Assembly (NCBI RefSeq): GCF_001468125.1
Contig: NZ_LNYT01000005.1
Coordinates: 1-64,000 of the forward strand
Direction: 5' to 3'
DNA length: 64,000 bases
From: Legionella rubrilucens
Lineage (GTDB): Bacteria; Pseudomonadota; Gammaproteobacteria; Legionellales; Legionellaceae
Positions 34,577-44,831 of the stretch are shown here, one piece after another; the first letter of the stretch is position 1; each line of letters starts with the position of its first letter. The notes beneath the pieces are model-generated. The model was not told the origin of the DNA, ran no database searches, and worked only from the letters and a program-made list of their open reading frames with translations. Both the position numbers and the translations under genes were made by a program.

Positions 34577-35854
34577 ATGCAGATGGTCGGTGAGTATAGG
34601 GAAGAAACCAAAGCGTCACCTCGTATTTTACCCTGGGTGGTTTGTTTTAGCGCATCGCTTTTTTTCTTTTATGAGTTTATTCAAGGCAATATGTTTGCAT
34701 CCATTGCCGACAACATCATGCACGACTTTCAGATTCAGGCGGATAAAATGGCATACCTGTCCAGTATCTATTATCTGTCCAATGTTCTGTTCCTTTTTGT
34801 CGCCGGTATGGTGCTTGATAAATACTCCAATAAAAAAACCATTTTGTTTGCCATGTTCCTCTGTGTGGTCAGCACGTTTATTCTGGCCCACGCCCAATCT
34901 TTTTATCTAGCCCTGCTGTGCCGGTTCATCACCGGCATTGGCAGTGCTTTCTGTTTTCTTGGGCCTATCCGGATTGCCTCGCGCTGGTTTCCCCCGCGCC
35001 GTATGGCGATGATTACCGGAGCGGTAGTGACCATGGCCATGACCGGCGGCATGCTGTCGCAATACCCGCTCACCAAACTGGTCGCACAGGTCGGCTGGCG
35101 TGACGCCTTAATTCAGGTCGGTTGGCTCGGCACGGCCATGCTGATTTTCATGTGTTTCGGCATTGTCGATAAAAAACAGACGGTCACTGGCGATTCTAAA
35201 AAAATTGACATCAAAACCATCATTCGCAAAGCCTATCTGAATTCCCAGAATCTCCGTGCCGCGCTGTATACCAGCCTCATGAACATGGCGATTGCTGTTT
35301 TTGGCGCCATGATGGGATCCTTGTATCTGATGCAGCGGCTGGATATCAGTAAAGAAGATGCCTCGCTGGTCAACACCATGCTGTTCCTTGGCGCCATTTT
35401 CGGCGGCCCTGTGATTGGCTGGATGTCTGACAAACTGGCGCTGCGTATCATGCCAATGAAAATGGGGGTTCTCGCATCACTGGCCACAGTACTGGTTATT
35501 TTATTCGTTCCCGTGTCGCTGCCTGTAATGAAAGTATTGTTTTTCCTGCTCGGCTTTTTTACGGCGGCGCAAGTGATCAGTTATGCCCTGGTGGCAGAAA
35601 GCAGTTCGCCGCTGATGACGGCGACGGCCGTGAGTGTCATTTCCATCCTGACCCAGGGCGGTTACATTGTTTACCAAAATGTTTTCAGTCAACTGCTGAT
35701 GCACCATGGCGAGATGCAGATGGTGCAGGGCGTGCCCGTTTATTCGCTGGGCGATTATCAATACGCGGCCCTGATGTTGCCAGTCGGTTTAATTATTGCT
35801 TTACTGGCATTAACAGGTTTGCGTGAAACACATGGTCGTCACATTGAGGGGTAA
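34577..35854 (+). CDS. phtD: Pht-family MFS transporter (PhtD-like)
   Basis: A second Pht-type carrier, 425 residues, closely related to its upstream neighbour: [26 protein letters not shown] and [11 protein letters not shown] line up with that protein. It follows by 16 bases. ATG 34577 has AGGAG six bases upstream; the ATG at 34538 lies inside the previous gene and lacks one. Tandem duplication of the pair is likely old, as the sequences are well diverged. A nucleoside or thymidine substrate is inferred from tdk and deoB. Confidence 0.8.
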   Translation: MQMVGEYREETKASPRILPWVVCFSASLFFFYEFIQGNMFASIADNIMHDFQIQADKMAYLSSIYYLSNVLFLFVAGMVLDKYSNKKTILFAMFLCVVSTFILAHAQSFYLALLCRFITGIGSAFCFLGPIRIASRWFPPRRMAMITGAVVTMAMTGGMLSQYPLTKLVAQVGWRDALIQVGWLGTAMLIFMCFGIVDKKQTVTGDSKKIDIKTIIRKAYLNSQNLRAALYTSLMNMAIAVFGAMMGSLYLMQRLDISKEDASLVNTMLFLGAIFGGPVIGWMSDKLALRIMPMKMGVLASLATVLVILFVPVSLPVMKVLFFLLGFFTAAQVISYALVAESSSPLMTATAVSVISILTQGGYIVYQNVFSQLLMHHGEMQMVQGVPVYSLGDYQYAALMLPVGLIIALLALTGLRETHGRHIEG

Positions 35855-35859
35855 GCCGG

Positions 35860-37080
35860 ATGCCGGGACGTGTATGTATACTTTTATTGGATTCCCTGGG
35901 GATTGGGGCAAGTCTGGATGCCCATCGCTACGGCGATGAGGGCGCCAATACCTTTGCTCACATCCACGAAGCCTGTGCAGAGGGCCAGGCTGACAGGCCC
36001 GGTCTGCGTCAGGGACCGCTGACGCTTCCTAACCTGACCGCCGCAGGGCTATACCATGCAGCCATGGCCAGTTCGGCCGCCACCAGTTTTTCGCTGGAAG
36101 GCCTTGCCGATCCCATTGGCTATTACGGCTATGCTGTGGAGCAAAGCCTCGGTAAAGACACGCCCAGCGGGCATTGGGAATTGGCGGGTGTGCCGGTGAC
36201 CTTCGAATGGGGGTATTTTCCGGATACGGTTCCCTGTTTTCCTGAAAAGCTGATTGCTGAATTGATTCGTGATGCGAATCTGCCGGGCGTGTTAGGGCAG
36301 AAGCATGCCTCCGGGACGGTCATCATTGACGAACTGGGGGAAGAACACATTAAAACAGGCAAGCCCATTGTCTACACGTCGGCAGACAGTGTCTTTCAGA
36401 TTGCTGCGCATGAAGTGCATTTTGGTCTTGATCGCTTGTATGAACTCTGTGAAATTGCCCGCCGCCTGGTCGATGAGTATCAAATCGGACGGGTGATTGC
36501 CCGTCCCTTTACAGGACATCCAGGGCATTTTTCTCGCACTGGCAATCGCCGTGATTATGCCACTTTACCGCCTGCGCCCACGTTGCTTGATGAGTTGAAA
36601 AAAAGAGGCCGGGAAGTCATTGCCATTGGCAAAACCGCCGATATCTTTGCCCATCAGGGCATCACCCGTACCATCAAGGCCGATGGGAATATGGCGCTGT
36701 TTGATGCCACGCTGGACGCGATGAAATCCGCACCGGCAGGCAGTCTGGTGTTTACCAATTTTGTTGATTTCGATTCGTCCTATGGTCACCGCCGCGACAC
36801 CGCCGGTTATGCGCATGCGCTGGAGCAATTTGATGCCAGGCTCCCCCAACTGCAGGCTTTACTGAATGACGACGATGTGATTGTCATTGCCGCTGATCAT
36901 GGTTGCGACCCGACTTTCCCGGGTTCGGACCATACCCGCGAGCATATCCCCGTTCTCCTGTTTGGGCCTAAAACACCCAGCTGTTTTATCGGGCGACGCG
37001 ACAGTTTTGCGGACGTGGGCCAGAGTCTTGCCCGCTACCTGGACATCGAGCCCTTGCTTCATGGGGTTTCTTTTCTCTGA
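35860..37080 (+). CDS. deoB: Phosphopentomutase
   Basis: Interconverts (deoxy)ribose-1-phosphate and -5-phosphate, feeding the sugar of salvaged nucleosides into central metabolism. It is an alkaline-phosphatase-superfamily enzyme. The metal site shows [11 protein letters not shown] near the start, [10 protein letters not shown] with the phosphorylated Thr region, [13 protein letters not shown] and [19 protein letters not shown]. Its 406 residues are full length. It starts 5 bases after the PhtD-like gene and overlaps zur (TGATG). Confidence 0.96.
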   Translation: MPGRVCILLLDSLGIGASLDAHRYGDEGANTFAHIHEACAEGQADRPGLRQGPLTLPNLTAAGLYHAAMASSAATSFSLEGLADPIGYYGYAVEQSLGKDTPSGHWELAGVPVTFEWGYFPDTVPCFPEKLIAELIRDANLPGVLGQKHASGTVIIDELGEEHIKTGKPIVYTSADSVFQIAAHEVHFGLDRLYELCEIARRLVDEYQIGRVIARPFTGHPGHFSRTGNRRDYATLPPAPTLLDELKKRGREVIAIGKTADIFAHQGITRTIKADGNMALFDATLDAMKSAPAGSLVFTNFVDFDSSYGHRRDTAGYAHALEQFDARLPQLQALLNDDDVIVIAADHGCDPTFPGSDHTREHIPVLLFGPKTPSCFIGRRDSFADVGQSLARYLDIEPLLHGVSFL

Positions 37081-37538
37081 TGGGCTATCCGGTTGCTTTC
37101 CTCGATTTTTGCGCTACGGTAGAACACAAGCCGACGTCGCTGCGCAAAAATGTGCTTTATATTTTATGGCGCAGCAGCAAGCCGCTTAAGGCTTACGATA
37201 TCGTCGAACAATTGCTGCAGTTTAACGCCAATGCCAGGCCGCCTGCTGTTTACAGGGTGCTGGATTATTTTGTCGCCTTGGGTTTAGTCCACAAGATCGA
37301 ATCCATTCAATCCTACTCGCTATGTCAGGAGCATGAAAAAAAATACCATTGTGAATTATTAATGGTATGTAATCACTGCCATACGGTCGCGGAAGTGTAT
37401 GATGCGGATTTGCATGCCCTGATAAAACAGTTAGGTCTCAAACAGCAATTTGCCCTGCAGGAAGACAGTATTGAAATCAAGGGATTGTGTGAACCCTGTC
37501 AGCAGCTACAGCGGACCCCCCGTTTAAAAAAGGCATAA
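37080..37538 (+). CDS. zur: Zinc uptake regulator Zur (Fur family)
   Basis: A Fur-family repressor of 152 residues. The winged helix is at about 20-85 (RKNVLYILWRSSKPLKAYDIVEQL, then RPPAVYRVLDYFVALGLVH). Structural-zinc cysteines are in MVCNHCHT and GLCEPCQQ, with HCELLMVC between. The motif set and short C-terminus fit Zur better than Fur or PerR. Its stop-start overlap with deoB suggests translational coupling and an unexpected operon link between zinc control and nucleoside salvage. No znuABC genes are present in the window. Confidence 0.85.
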   Translation: MGYPVAFLDFCATVEHKPTSLRKNVLYILWRSSKPLKAYDIVEQLLQFNANARPPAVYRVLDYFVALGLVHKIESIQSYSLCQEHEKKYHCELLMVCNHCHTVAEVYDADLHALIKQLGLKQQFALQEDSIEIKGLCEPCQQLQRTPRLKKA

Positions 37539-37556
37539 AAAAGTCATTAATGGCTA

Positions 37557-37585
37557 TTGAATTTCTAACGTCATGCCCCCACATA
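37557..37585 (+). promoter_or_regulatory. Probable heat-shock (sigma-32) promoter of hslVU
   Basis: TTGAA (37557-37561), a 15-base gap, then CCCCACATA (37577-37585) match the sigma-32 form (CTTGAAA, 13-17 bases, CCCCATNTA). It lies 30 bases before the hslV start, the expected place for this chaperone-protease operon. Confidence 0.6.
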
Positions 37586-37614
37586 AGCTCTTTCAGTATG
37601 TATGAGGAATTATC

Positions 37615-38163
37615 TTGGAACAATACCGTGGAACAACCATCCTGTCAGTGAGGCGGGGAAACCGGGTCGTGATCGGCGGAGACGGGCAGGTCACTATGGG
37701 CAACACCGTGATGAAAGGCAATGCCAAGAAGGTTCGACGCCTCTATAAAGACAAAGTCATTGCCGGTTTTGCCGGCGGTACCGCGGATGCGTTTACCCTG
37801 TTTGAACGGTTTGAACGCAAACTGGAAATGCACCAGGGGCATCTGGTACGTGCGGCCGTGGAGTTGGCCAAAGATTGGCGTACCGATAAAATTCTGCGTC
37901 GTCTCGAAGCCCTGCTGGCGGTGGCTGACAACAAGGCTTCTTTAGTCATTACCGGTAACGGCGATGTCATTGAACCCGAAGGCGGCCTGATTGCCATTGG
38001 TTCCGGCGGTCCATTTGCCCAGTCAGCAGCCCGCGCTCTTTTGGAAAATACCGAATTGCCGGCGGTGGATATCGTTCGCAAAGCCCTGGCAATTGCCGGC
38101 GATATTTGTATCTACACCAACCATAATTTAACCATCGAAGAATTGGATAGCGACAGTGAATAA
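37615..38163 (+). CDS. hslV: ATP-dependent protease subunit HslV
   Basis: The peptidase half of the HslVU (ClpQY) protease. Its mature N-terminal Thr is in [10 protein letters not shown] after a six-residue propeptide. [18 protein letters not shown] and [18 protein letters not shown] are invariant blocks. The 182-residue length is correct. The start is TTG at 37615 with AGGA seven bases upstream. hslU follows with an 8-base overlap if its GTG start is used. Confidence 0.97.
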   Translation: MEQYRGTTILSVRRGNRVVIGGDGQVTMGNTVMKGNAKKVRRLYKDKVIAGFAGGTADAFTLFERFERKLEMHQGHLVRAAVELAKDWRTDKILRRLEALLAVADNKASLVITGNGDVIEPEGGLIAIGSGGPFAQSAARALLENTELPAVDIVRKALAIAGDICIYTNHNLTIEELDSDSE

Positions 38164-39490
38164 TGCAATGATGACTCCTCGGGAGATTGTGCAAGAGTTG
38201 GATAAGCACATTATTGGGCAGGATCAGGCGAAACGGGCAGTTGCCATTGCGCTGCGTAATCGTTGGCGGCGTATGCAGATTGCAGACTTAGCCTTACGCA
38301 GTGAGATCATGCCAAAAAACATTTTAATGATTGGACCGACCGGTGTGGGTAAAACTGAAATTGCCCGTCGCTTGGCCAAATTGGCGCAAGCCCCCTTTAT
38401 CAAGGTTGAAGCCACCAAATTTACTGAAGTGGGTTATGTTGGCCGCGATGTCGATTCCATCATCCGGGATCTGGCGGACATTGCCATCAAGCAGGAACGT
38501 GAACTGGCCATGAAAAAGGTTGAAAACTTAGCCGAAGAAGCCGCCGAAGACCGCGTTCTTGATGCCTTGCTGCCACCAGCGCGTGGCAGTCTGGTTCCCA
38601 GCGAAAAAGAAAGCTCGACCCGCCAGATCTTTCGCAAGCAACTGCGCGAAGGGACGTTGAACGACAATGAAATTGAAATTGAAATCGCGGCCTCACCCGT
38701 CGGCGTGGAAATCATGGCCCCGCCTGGCATGGAAGAAATGACCAGTCAATTGCAGGCCATGTTCCAGCAGGTCGGCAGCGGCCGCACCAAAACGCGTAAA
38801 ATGACCATTGCCAAAGCGATGAAAATTATTCGTGAAGAAGAGGCCTCAAAACTCATTAACGAGGAAGACATCAAAACGCGGGCCATTGAAAAAGTGGAAC
38901 AGCACGGGATTGTATTCATCGATGAGCTTGATAAAGTGGCCCGGCGGGCAGAGCACGGCGGTGGTGGGGATGTGTCTCGGGAAGGGGTGCAACGGGATTT
39001 GTTGCCCCTGGTGGAAGGCACGACGGTTTCGACCAAATACGGCATGATCAAGTCTGATCATATCCTGTTCATTGCCTCCGGTGCTTTCCATGTTGCCAAG
39101 CCGTCTGATTTAATTGCTGAATTGCAGGGTCGTTTACCCATTCGTGTGGAATTGGCTGCACTCAGTGTGGAGGATTTTGTCCGCATTCTGACAGAACCCA
39201 GTTGCTCATTAACGCAGCAATACACATCCCTGATGGAAACGGAAGGATTGACATTGACCTTTGATGCCTCGGGCATCAAGCGCATTGCCGAAGTGGCCTG
39301 GCAAGTTAACGAGCGCACCGAAAACATTGGGGCCCGTCGCCTCTACACCGTCATGGAGCGTTTGCTGGAAGTGGTCTCTTTCGAAGCCACCGACAAAGCA
39401 GGCGAATCAGTGCACGTGAATTTGGCCTATGTCAATGAGCACCTCGGCAAGTTGGTTGCTGATGACGATTTGGCGCGTTACATTTTATAA
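38156..39490 (+). CDS. hslU: ATP-dependent protease ATPase subunit HslU
   Basis: AAA+ unfoldase that feeds Hsl[25 protein letters not shown] is the N-terminal signature, GPTGVGKTE at residues 60-68 the Walker A, and [12 protein letters not shown] the Walker B. The middle I-domain and the C-terminal sensor region ([18 protein letters not shown]) are complete. The start may be GTG 38156 or ATG 38168/38171; all keep the family core. The C-terminus ends in YIL, used to activate HslV. A terminator follows. Confidence 0.97.
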   Translation: MNNAMMTPREIVQELDKHIIGQDQAKRAVAIALRNRWRRMQIADLALRSEIMPKNILMIGPTGVGKTEIARRLAKLAQAPFIKVEATKFTEVGYVGRDVDSIIRDLADIAIKQERELAMKKVENLAEEAAEDRVLDALLPPARGSLVPSEKESSTRQIFRKQLREGTLNDNEIEIEIAASPVGVEIMAPPGMEEMTSQLQAMFQQVGSGRTKTRKMTIAKAMKIIREEEASKLINEEDIKTRAIEKVEQHGIVFIDELDKVARRAEHGGGGDVSREGVQRDLLPLVEGTTVSTKYGMIKSDHILFIASGAFHVAKPSDLIAELQGRLPIRVELAALSVEDFVRILTEPSCSLTQQYTSLMETEGLTLTFDASGIKRIAEVAWQVNERTENIGARRLYTVMERLLEVVSFEATDKAGESVHVNLAYVNEHLGKLVADDDLARYIL

Positions 39491-39494
39491 AAAA

Positions 39495-39515
39495 GCTTCC
39501 GCGTGCAGCGGAAGC
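39495..39515. terminator. Bidirectional terminator after hslU
   Basis: GCTTCCGC and GCGGAAGC form an 8-bp stem with a 5-base loop, 5 bases after the hslU stop. On the minus strand it is followed by six T, so it also ends the convergent gene at 39523. The T-run on the plus strand is short. Confidence 0.75.
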
Positions 39516-39522
39516 GTTTCAA

Positions 39523-40446
39523 TTATAACGTGCAGGTCGACGAAGGATCGCCTGAGTCGGCCATGTAATTCACGGCAATGGCTGCTGCTGTCAGCACTCC
39601 AGCACCAAAGAATAAAAACGAACACTGCCTGTTTCGTTTCTGACGCTCCAGCTGCTGTTTCCGTTCATTCTCCTCTCTGACCTCTTCCTGGCTCTTGTAT
39701 TTTGTTATTTCCGTTTTGATTGTATTGACCAGGCTGGGGACATCATCCACATCGAGCATGGGTTGATTAGCCAGCTTCTCCATGGCTGCGAAAACCTCGC
39801 CGGCCTGCGCTTTAGTTTCGTCAATGAGGTCTTGGGAGGCGCCGGTGTCATTGGCAGAAAAATGCTCAATACAGGTTTGCAGTGGCAGGGTTATCTCCAG
39901 AGGAGAGTAGGACGGATTGATGATCTGTTGATAGACAAGAGAAAAGCCCAATCGACAAAAGAGCGCGGCTTCGGAAGGGGCATTTCGTAACTGATAGTCA
40001 AAATTGACCAGCAGTTGCAAAATCTGCTCGATCACAGGGTAGGGGTCATCCATGTCAGCATATTCAATGTGGAAATGGGGGTACTCATTATGCGCATTGA
40101 TATTGTGATAAAAATTGGGATCATGCGCATGGATAGTATCTTCGCCAAACAGTGAAACATGGCCATCGAGCACCTTCGCGGGAGGCAACTTGTGAGCAAA
40201 GGAAAATTGGGGGCACTCACTGCCATCCACGTGGCCGCTGCATTTCAGCAACAGACTAATAAGCCCCTCCATAAAATAGCTGTTGATCGTCTGTTGTTTC
40301 TCCGTTTCACCGCGTTGATGAAAAAGTGTAAACGTCAGTGTGCGATCATCGTAGACAAACTCCACTTTCCTTAAAAAGGCGCTTTCGCTGAAGTCAATGA
40401 TGGCACGTGTGCCTGTGTGTTTATGGTAAATCGTGGATAATTTCAT
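39523..40446 (-). CDS. Unknown protein with coiled coil and C-terminal membrane anchor
   Basis: A 307-residue protein of no recognised family. Residues 1-230 form a soluble part with a His-rich centre (IHAHDPNFYHNINAHNEYPHFHIEY). Residues about 242-273 are highly charged and coiled-coil-like (REENERKQQLERQKRNR). A single hydrophobic segment at about 275-296 is followed by a short tail, so it is tail-anchored. There is no signal peptide. Tail-anchored orphans with coiled coils are frequent among Legionella effectors aimed at host membranes, an inference only. CGGAGGTCTTC gives a very good ribosome site. Confidence 0.7.
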   Translation of the reverse strand: MKLSTIYHKHTGTRAIIDFSESAFLRKVEFVYDDRTLTFTLFHQRGETEKQQTINSYFMEGLISLLLKCSGHVDGSECPQFSFAHKLPPAKVLDGHVSLFGEDTIHAHDPNFYHNINAHNEYPHFHIEYADMDDPYPVIEQILQLLVNFDYQLRNAPSEAALFCRLGFSLVYQQIINPSYSPLEITLPLQTCIEHFSANDTGASQDLIDETKAQAGEVFAAMEKLANQPMLDVDDVPSLVNTIKTEITKYKSQEEVREENERKQQLERQKRNRQCSFLFFGAGVLTAAAIAVNYMADSGDPSSTCTL

Positions 40447-40549
40447 GAAGACCTCCGAAAGTCATTAAATCAGTGCCTTGTGTAACGTAAGTTTACATTT
40501 GTGTTAAGAAAGAACATAATGGGGCAATTTATAGCGACTATGGTGCATT

Positions 40550-42184
40550 ATGATTGCCATCATTGAATCTTTCAATGCCGGATTGTTAAATAAGAAACAT
40601 TGGTTGTCCAATGTTATCGCAGGAATAATTGTCGGTGTGGTCGCCCTGCCTTTGTCCATGGCCTTTGCCATTGCTTCCGGCACGAAGCCTGAGCAGGGTA
40701 TTTACACGGCCATTGTTGCGGGTTTAATTGTTTCCCTTTTCGGCGGCAGTCGCGTGCAAATTGCCGGTCCCACCGGAGCGTTCATTGCCATTTTAGTAGG
40801 CATTACTGCCAAATACGGCATTGATGGCCTGCAAATTGCGACCATGATGGCCGGTTGTATGTTGTTACTCATGGGACTTGGCCGCTTGGGTACGGTCATT
40901 AAATTCATTCCCGATCCGGTGATCGTCGGTTTTACCTCAGGGATTGCCGTGGTGATCTGGGTGGGACAATGGAAAGATTTCTTTGGCTTACCGACGGTGA
41001 ATGGCGCTCATTTCCACGAAAAACTGTGGCATTTGCTGCAAGTCTTGCCGCAAATGCACTGGGCTACCACGGGCCTTGCTGTTTTTGCCCTCGTACTGGT
41101 GATGTTCTCCTATCAATTGCCGGGTTTAAAGCGGGTTCCAGGGCCGCTGGTCGCGTTGCTGGCGATTACCCTGCTGCAGGCGATTTTTCATTTTAAAGGG
41201 GTGGCGACCATCGGCTCGCAATTTGGCGGCATCCCACGAGGCTTGCCCGCTTTTCACTGGCCTGAAATCAGCCTGGATCGGGTATTGGAATTGATAGGTC
41301 CAGCCTTTGCCATTGCCATGCTCGGAGCCATCGAATCCCTGCTCTCCGCGGTGGTGGCCGATGGCATGGCTGGAACACGTCATGACTCCAATCAGGAATT
41401 GGTTGGTCAGGGGTTGGCCAATATTGCAGCGCCCCTGTTCGGCGGATTTGCAGCAACTGGCGCAATTGCCCGCACAGCCACCAATATACGTAACGGCGCC
41501 AACAGCCCTTTAGCCGGTATTATTCATGTCATTACCCTGGTGTTGGTCCTTATTTTCTTAGCACCGCTGGCTGTTCATATTCCCTTGGCGGTATTAGCGG
41601 CTATTTTATTCATGGTGGCCTGGAATATGAGCGAGGCCAGGCATTTTATAACCATTCTTCGTAAAGCGCCGCGTGCGGATGTGGTTATTCTGCTGGTTAC
41701 TTTTTCTCTGACGGTATTTGTCGATCTGGTTGTAGCGGTCAATATTGGTGTTATTCTGGCGGTCCTGCATTTTTTAAGGCGCATGGCGGCGAGCGTCGAA
41801 GTGGAGCAAATCCCTCATGAGCAACTGCGGAATGACTGCGAGGAGAACGGCCTGGCTCATTTGCCTGATGACGTGCTGGTGTATGCGGTGGAAGGACCAT
41901 TCTTTTTTGCAGCTGTAGAAAATTTTCAATTGGCTCTGGCCAATACCCACACGGATCCCCGCGTCTTGATTATTCGATTGGGCTGGGTTCCTTTTGTTGA
42001 CATCACGGCGCTCAGGACGTTGGAGGAAGCGATTATCGAACTGCACCATCGTGGAGTACGGGTTATTCTCGCCGGTGCCAATCCCCGGGTTTACAGTAAA
42101 TTGAAAAAAGCGGGCATTATTCAACGCATTGGCGAGCAAAATAACCTGGCCACGTACACCGAGGCATTGCACCGTGCGCGTTAA
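40550..42184 (+). CDS. SulP-family anion transporter with STAS domain
   Basis: A 544-residue SLC26/SulP carrier. The membrane part has 10-14 helices, with GVVALPLSMAFAIASG (the family signature), GPTGAFIAI and TGAIARTATNIRNGA. A STAS domain occupies about residues 425-540 (VLVYAVEGPFFFAAVENF, then LRLGWVPFVDITALRTLEE). The substrate could be sulfate, bicarbonate or another anion; SulP proteins of this type may import bicarbonate or C4-dicarboxylates. It stands alone and runs up to a convergent YihY gene with no gap. Confidence 0.92.
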   Translation: MIAIIESFNAGLLNKKHWLSNVIAGIIVGVVALPLSMAFAIASGTKPEQGIYTAIVAGLIVSLFGGSRVQIAGPTGAFIAILVGITAKYGIDGLQIATMMAGCMLLLMGLGRLGTVIKFIPDPVIVGFTSGIAVVIWVGQWKDFFGLPTVNGAHFHEKLWHLLQVLPQMHWATTGLAVFALVLVMFSYQLPGLKRVPGPLVALLAITLLQAIFHFKGVATIGSQFGGIPRGLPAFHWPEISLDRVLELIGPAFAIAMLGAIESLLSAVVADGMAGTRHDSNQELVGQGLANIAAPLFGGFAATGAIARTATNIRNGANSPLAGIIHVITLVLVLIFLAPLAVHIPLAVLAAILFMVAWNMSEARHFITILRKAPRADVVILLVTFSLTVFVDLVVAVNIGVILAVLHFLRRMAASVEVEQIPHEQLRNDCEENGLAHLPDDVLVYAVEGPFFFAAVENFQLALANTHTDPRVLIIRLGWVPFVDITALRTLEEAIIELHHRGVRVILAGANPRVYSKLKKAGIIQRIGEQNNLATYTEALHRAR

Positions 42185-43390
42185 TCACTCCTTAAGACTA
42201 AAAAGCTGCTCAAGGTTAAGCGATAAGCTGTCTTTAAGCGCCTCATTGGCTTGATTGAACACCGCCTGCCAGGATTTGGACAGGCTTTGTACGTCCTTTG
42301 CTGCGGGCAGACGGTAGGGAATCAGTTGCGACAGCGCATACACCGACAGTTTGCTGATGTCCCTGCTGAGCATGTATTGATCATCGGCGGTGCAATGGAT
42401 TAGATGAGCACCGGTCAGTCGTTCAATGATTTCATCGGCATCCACCGCATAGGGTTGTGCGCTGCTTTCAATCAATTGCTGTAAACACAGCCCCTGTCCC
42501 TGTTGTTGAGCGAACCACAATTGTTGAAGCCACAGCAACACGTGAATAAATCCTTGCAGGGGTTCGCCTTCCCGCCGGCGATACGTGACGGACAGCGCGT
42601 AACAGATCTCAGCCCCGAGCAGGGTAATAAACCAGACCCAGTAAACCCAGATGAAAAAAATAGGCACGGTAGCAAAGGCGCCATAAAGCAGCTGGTAAGT
42701 ATTGTATTGCGTCAGGTAATAGGCAAAGGCCAGTTTGGCTGACTCGAAAAGAATGGTCGCCACGATCCCGCCAATTAATCCATGACTTAATTTAACCGGA
42801 TGATTAGGAACCACCACGTAAAGAAACGTAAAGCCAATGAGCGACAACAGGTAGGGGGCTGAGTTAAGCAACAGGGAGGGGGCGGAATTATCACGGATAA
42901 AGGGTACGGAGATAAGGTAGGAACTTGCCGCAAGACTTAAGCCCAGGAAGATTGGGGCTAAGGATAAAATAGCCCAGTAAAGCAAAAAGGCGGTTGCGCC
43001 ATGACGCGGGGTGGTGACATGCCAGATTTTATTCATGGCCCGTTCAATGGTGAACATGACCAATAACGCCGAGATGATAAGAAACACGATACCCCAGGTC
43101 GGTAAACGTGAAACCTGGGCAGTAAACAACTGCAGGTAATTTTGAATCATTTTACCGGTGGCCGGGACAAAATTCTGAAAAATAAAATCCTGCGTGGGTT
43201 GAACCAGACCCTGAAACACTGGAAAAGATGAAAAAATGGCCAGTCCCACGGTCATCAGTGGGACAACGGCCAGAAGGCTGGTAAAGGCCAACGCCGAGGC
43301 GCGGTAGGTGCAATCGTCATTAATAAAATTAATAATGACGAAGCGGGTGAAGGAAATGAGTTGCCTGATTGTGTTTTTTAGCCAATCCAT
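42185..43390 (-). CDS. YihY/virulence factor BrkB-family membrane protein
   Basis: A 401-residue inner-membrane protein of the YihY/BrkB (once mis-named RNase BN) family. YRASALAFTSLLAVVPLMTVGLAI is the hallmark first segment. VNP/VVPNHPVKLSHGLIGGIVA and FIWVYWVWFITLLGAEI follow. A soluble C-terminal part of about 110 residues is present. The true start is ATG 43390 (MDWLKNTIRQL); the upstream reading adds residues from the neighbouring gene. The function is unknown; an envelope role is usual. Confidence 0.9.
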   Translation of the reverse strand: MDWLKNTIRQLISFTRFVIINFINDDCTYRASALAFTSLLAVVPLMTVGLAIFSSFPVFQGLVQPTQDFIFQNFVPATGKMIQNYLQLFTAQVSRLPTWGIVFLIISALLVMFTIERAMNKIWHVTTPRHGATAFLLYWAILSLAPIFLGLSLAASSYLISVPFIRDNSAPSLLLNSAPYLLSLIGFTFLYVVVPNHPVKLSHGLIGGIVATILFESAKLAFAYYLTQYNTYQLLYGAFATVPIFFIWVYWVWFITLLGAEICYALSVTYRRREGEPLQGFIHVLLWLQQLWFAQQQGQGLCLQQLIESSAQPYAVDADEIIERLTGAHLIHCTADDQYMLSRDISKLSVYALSQLIPYRLPAAKDVQSLSKSWQAVFNQANEALKDSLSLNLEQLFSLKE

Positions 43391-43409
43391 GGATGAACCA
43401 TTCCTGGTA

Positions 43410-44678
43410 TCAAGCCGGCTTGGCGTCCAACTCCCCAATGGCCACGTGTTTACGGGCAAGCGAGAAGGTCCAAGCCAGACCAACGAGGTAGATAACCCCT
43501 ACTATCGCACAATACAGGCCAAAATGGCTATTGTTGTGTTTGGCATAAACCGCACTGGCTGCCTCCACGCCAATGGCTTGCTCACACATGCTCATCATGC
43601 TGATCACCGCATAGGCCGTGCCTTTACTGACCGGTGTGGAGAAGAGAATGAAGCGGCTGAGCGGCGCGCAGGCGACCCCAATACCGAATCCATACAGCGT
43701 TAATCCCGGCATCAGGTAGATGAAATGCGGGTTAATCATCATCGGCAGCAGCCAGGTCAGAAACATGCCGGCCACCGTAATGGCTGAGCCGCGTAGAATC
43801 ATTTGCTTGACAGTGCGTTGTTTGGTCAGTTTGCGCAGGTACCAGTTACCGAACAGGCCGGCGGTGAAAATGGGCAACTGCCACAACGCATAATGAATAA
43901 CGGTCAAATGCGCGTCAGTGACGATAATAATCGGTGAAATGGCAATCCAGGCAATGCAGGGAATGCCCAACAATCCGGAAGCAAAGGCCCCCATCATGAA
44001 GGTTGGGTTAGTCAACAGCCTGCCATAATTTTTAAACACCGTTTTCGGGGTGAAAGGAATGCGGGGAATGGGTTGCCCGTCGTTTTTCACCGCACCAATG
44101 GGTTCCGGCATAAACCGCCACATGCCCCAGAGTGAAATAAGAGCCAGCGCGCCGATTAAAATGAAAATGGCCCGCCAACTGAAATAGAGAATAAACGTTG
44201 CGCCTGCAAGAGGGCCTAGCAAGGGGGCTAGCGAGGCGATATTGGTCAGTACCGAGGTAATGCGGATAGCATCCATTTCCGCAAAAATTTCCTGCAGGGT
44301 CGCGTAACCAATCACCGTGGTAAAGCAAAGTCCTAAGCCTTCAAAATAGCGGGCCAGCAAAAATTGTCCGATACTGCCTGAATGGGCGATAAAAAAAGTA
44401 AACACGGTAAAAATCACAACGCCAATCAGCATCACTGAACGTCGCCCATAGCTGTCGGAAACAGGGCCGAGAAACAGTTGCAGGCTGGCTCCGCCAAGAA
44501 TATAGGCCGTCAATGAGGTGGCAATGGCTGATTCCGGCGCATGAAACGAAGACACCACGTGAATCATGCCGGGCATGATCATGTCGTTGGCGATGTAGGT
44601 TAAGAATTGGTAGAGAACCAGAAAGGCAGCAAACCAGAGTGCTTGCCTGCGAGTAATATTAATCAAAGGTTTGGACAT
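43410..44678 (-). CDS. Bcr/CflA-type MFS multidrug transporter
   Basis: A 422-residue MFS drug/proton antiporter. MPGMIHVVSSFHAPESAIATSLTAYILG and LFLGPVSDSYGRRSVMLIG (motif A) match the Bcr/MdfA branch, and the central GPLAGATFILYFSWRAIF carries motif C-like glycines. ATG 44678 (MSKPLIN) is preferred over the longer 44735 start. It lies just upstream of the YihY gene, 19 bases apart, and could share its transcript. Confidence 0.9.
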   Translation of the reverse strand: MSKPLINITRRQALWFAAFLVLYQFLTYIANDMIMPGMIHVVSSFHAPESAIATSLTAYILGGASLQLFLGPVSDSYGRRSVMLIGVVIFTVFTFFIAHSGSIGQFLLARYFEGLGLCFTTVIGYATLQEIFAEMDAIRITSVLTNIASLAPLLGPLAGATFILYFSWRAIFILIGALALISLWGMWRFMPEPIGAVKNDGQPIPRIPFTPKTVFKNYGRLLTNPTFMMGAFASGLLGIPCIAWIAISPIIIVTDAHLTVIHYALWQLPIFTAGLFGNWYLRKLTKQRTVKQMILRGSAITVAGMFLTWLLPMMINPHFIYLMPGLTLYGFGIGVACAPLSRFILFSTPVSKGTAYAVISMMSMCEQAIGVEAASAVYAKHNNSHFGLYCAIVGVIYLVGLAWTFSLARKHVAIGELDAKPA

Positions 44679-44788
44679 GGTGCACACAAGGTAGGGGTTA
44701 AAAAGCGCAGGCCAGTTTACACAAAACGGGGGCAAAAAGCACGGCCAATTCGATTTATAACGGCACTGAGATCAAATTCATTGCCAGT

Positions 44789-44819
44789 GTGTAAAAAAAT
44801 TACACATTTATGGTATAAT
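44789..44819 (+). promoter_or_regulatory. Extended -10 promoter next to a palindromic operator-like site
   Basis: TGGTATAAT (44811-44819) is a perfect extended -10. Directly upstream GTGTAA and TTACAC (44789-44805) form an inverted repeat around AAAAA, a likely regulator site covering the -35 region. Transcription would begin near 44826, only about 6 bases before the preferred start at 44832. Confidence 0.55.
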
Positions 44820-44831
44820 ATGCGGTTCACA

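Noticed and set aside
39523-39540. C-terminal TCTL of the tail-anchored orphan as a CaaX prenylation box
   Set aside because: The Cys is third from the end, not fourth, so it does not fit the motif.
43391-43483. A 31-residue N-terminal extension of the YihY-family protein
   Set aside because: It runs through the end of the upstream MFS gene, and homologues start at about the internal Met.
44607-44831. A 75-residue N-terminal extension of the 463-residue orphan
   Set aside because: It is antisense to the divergent MFS gene, and the promoter at 44811-44819 lies inside it.
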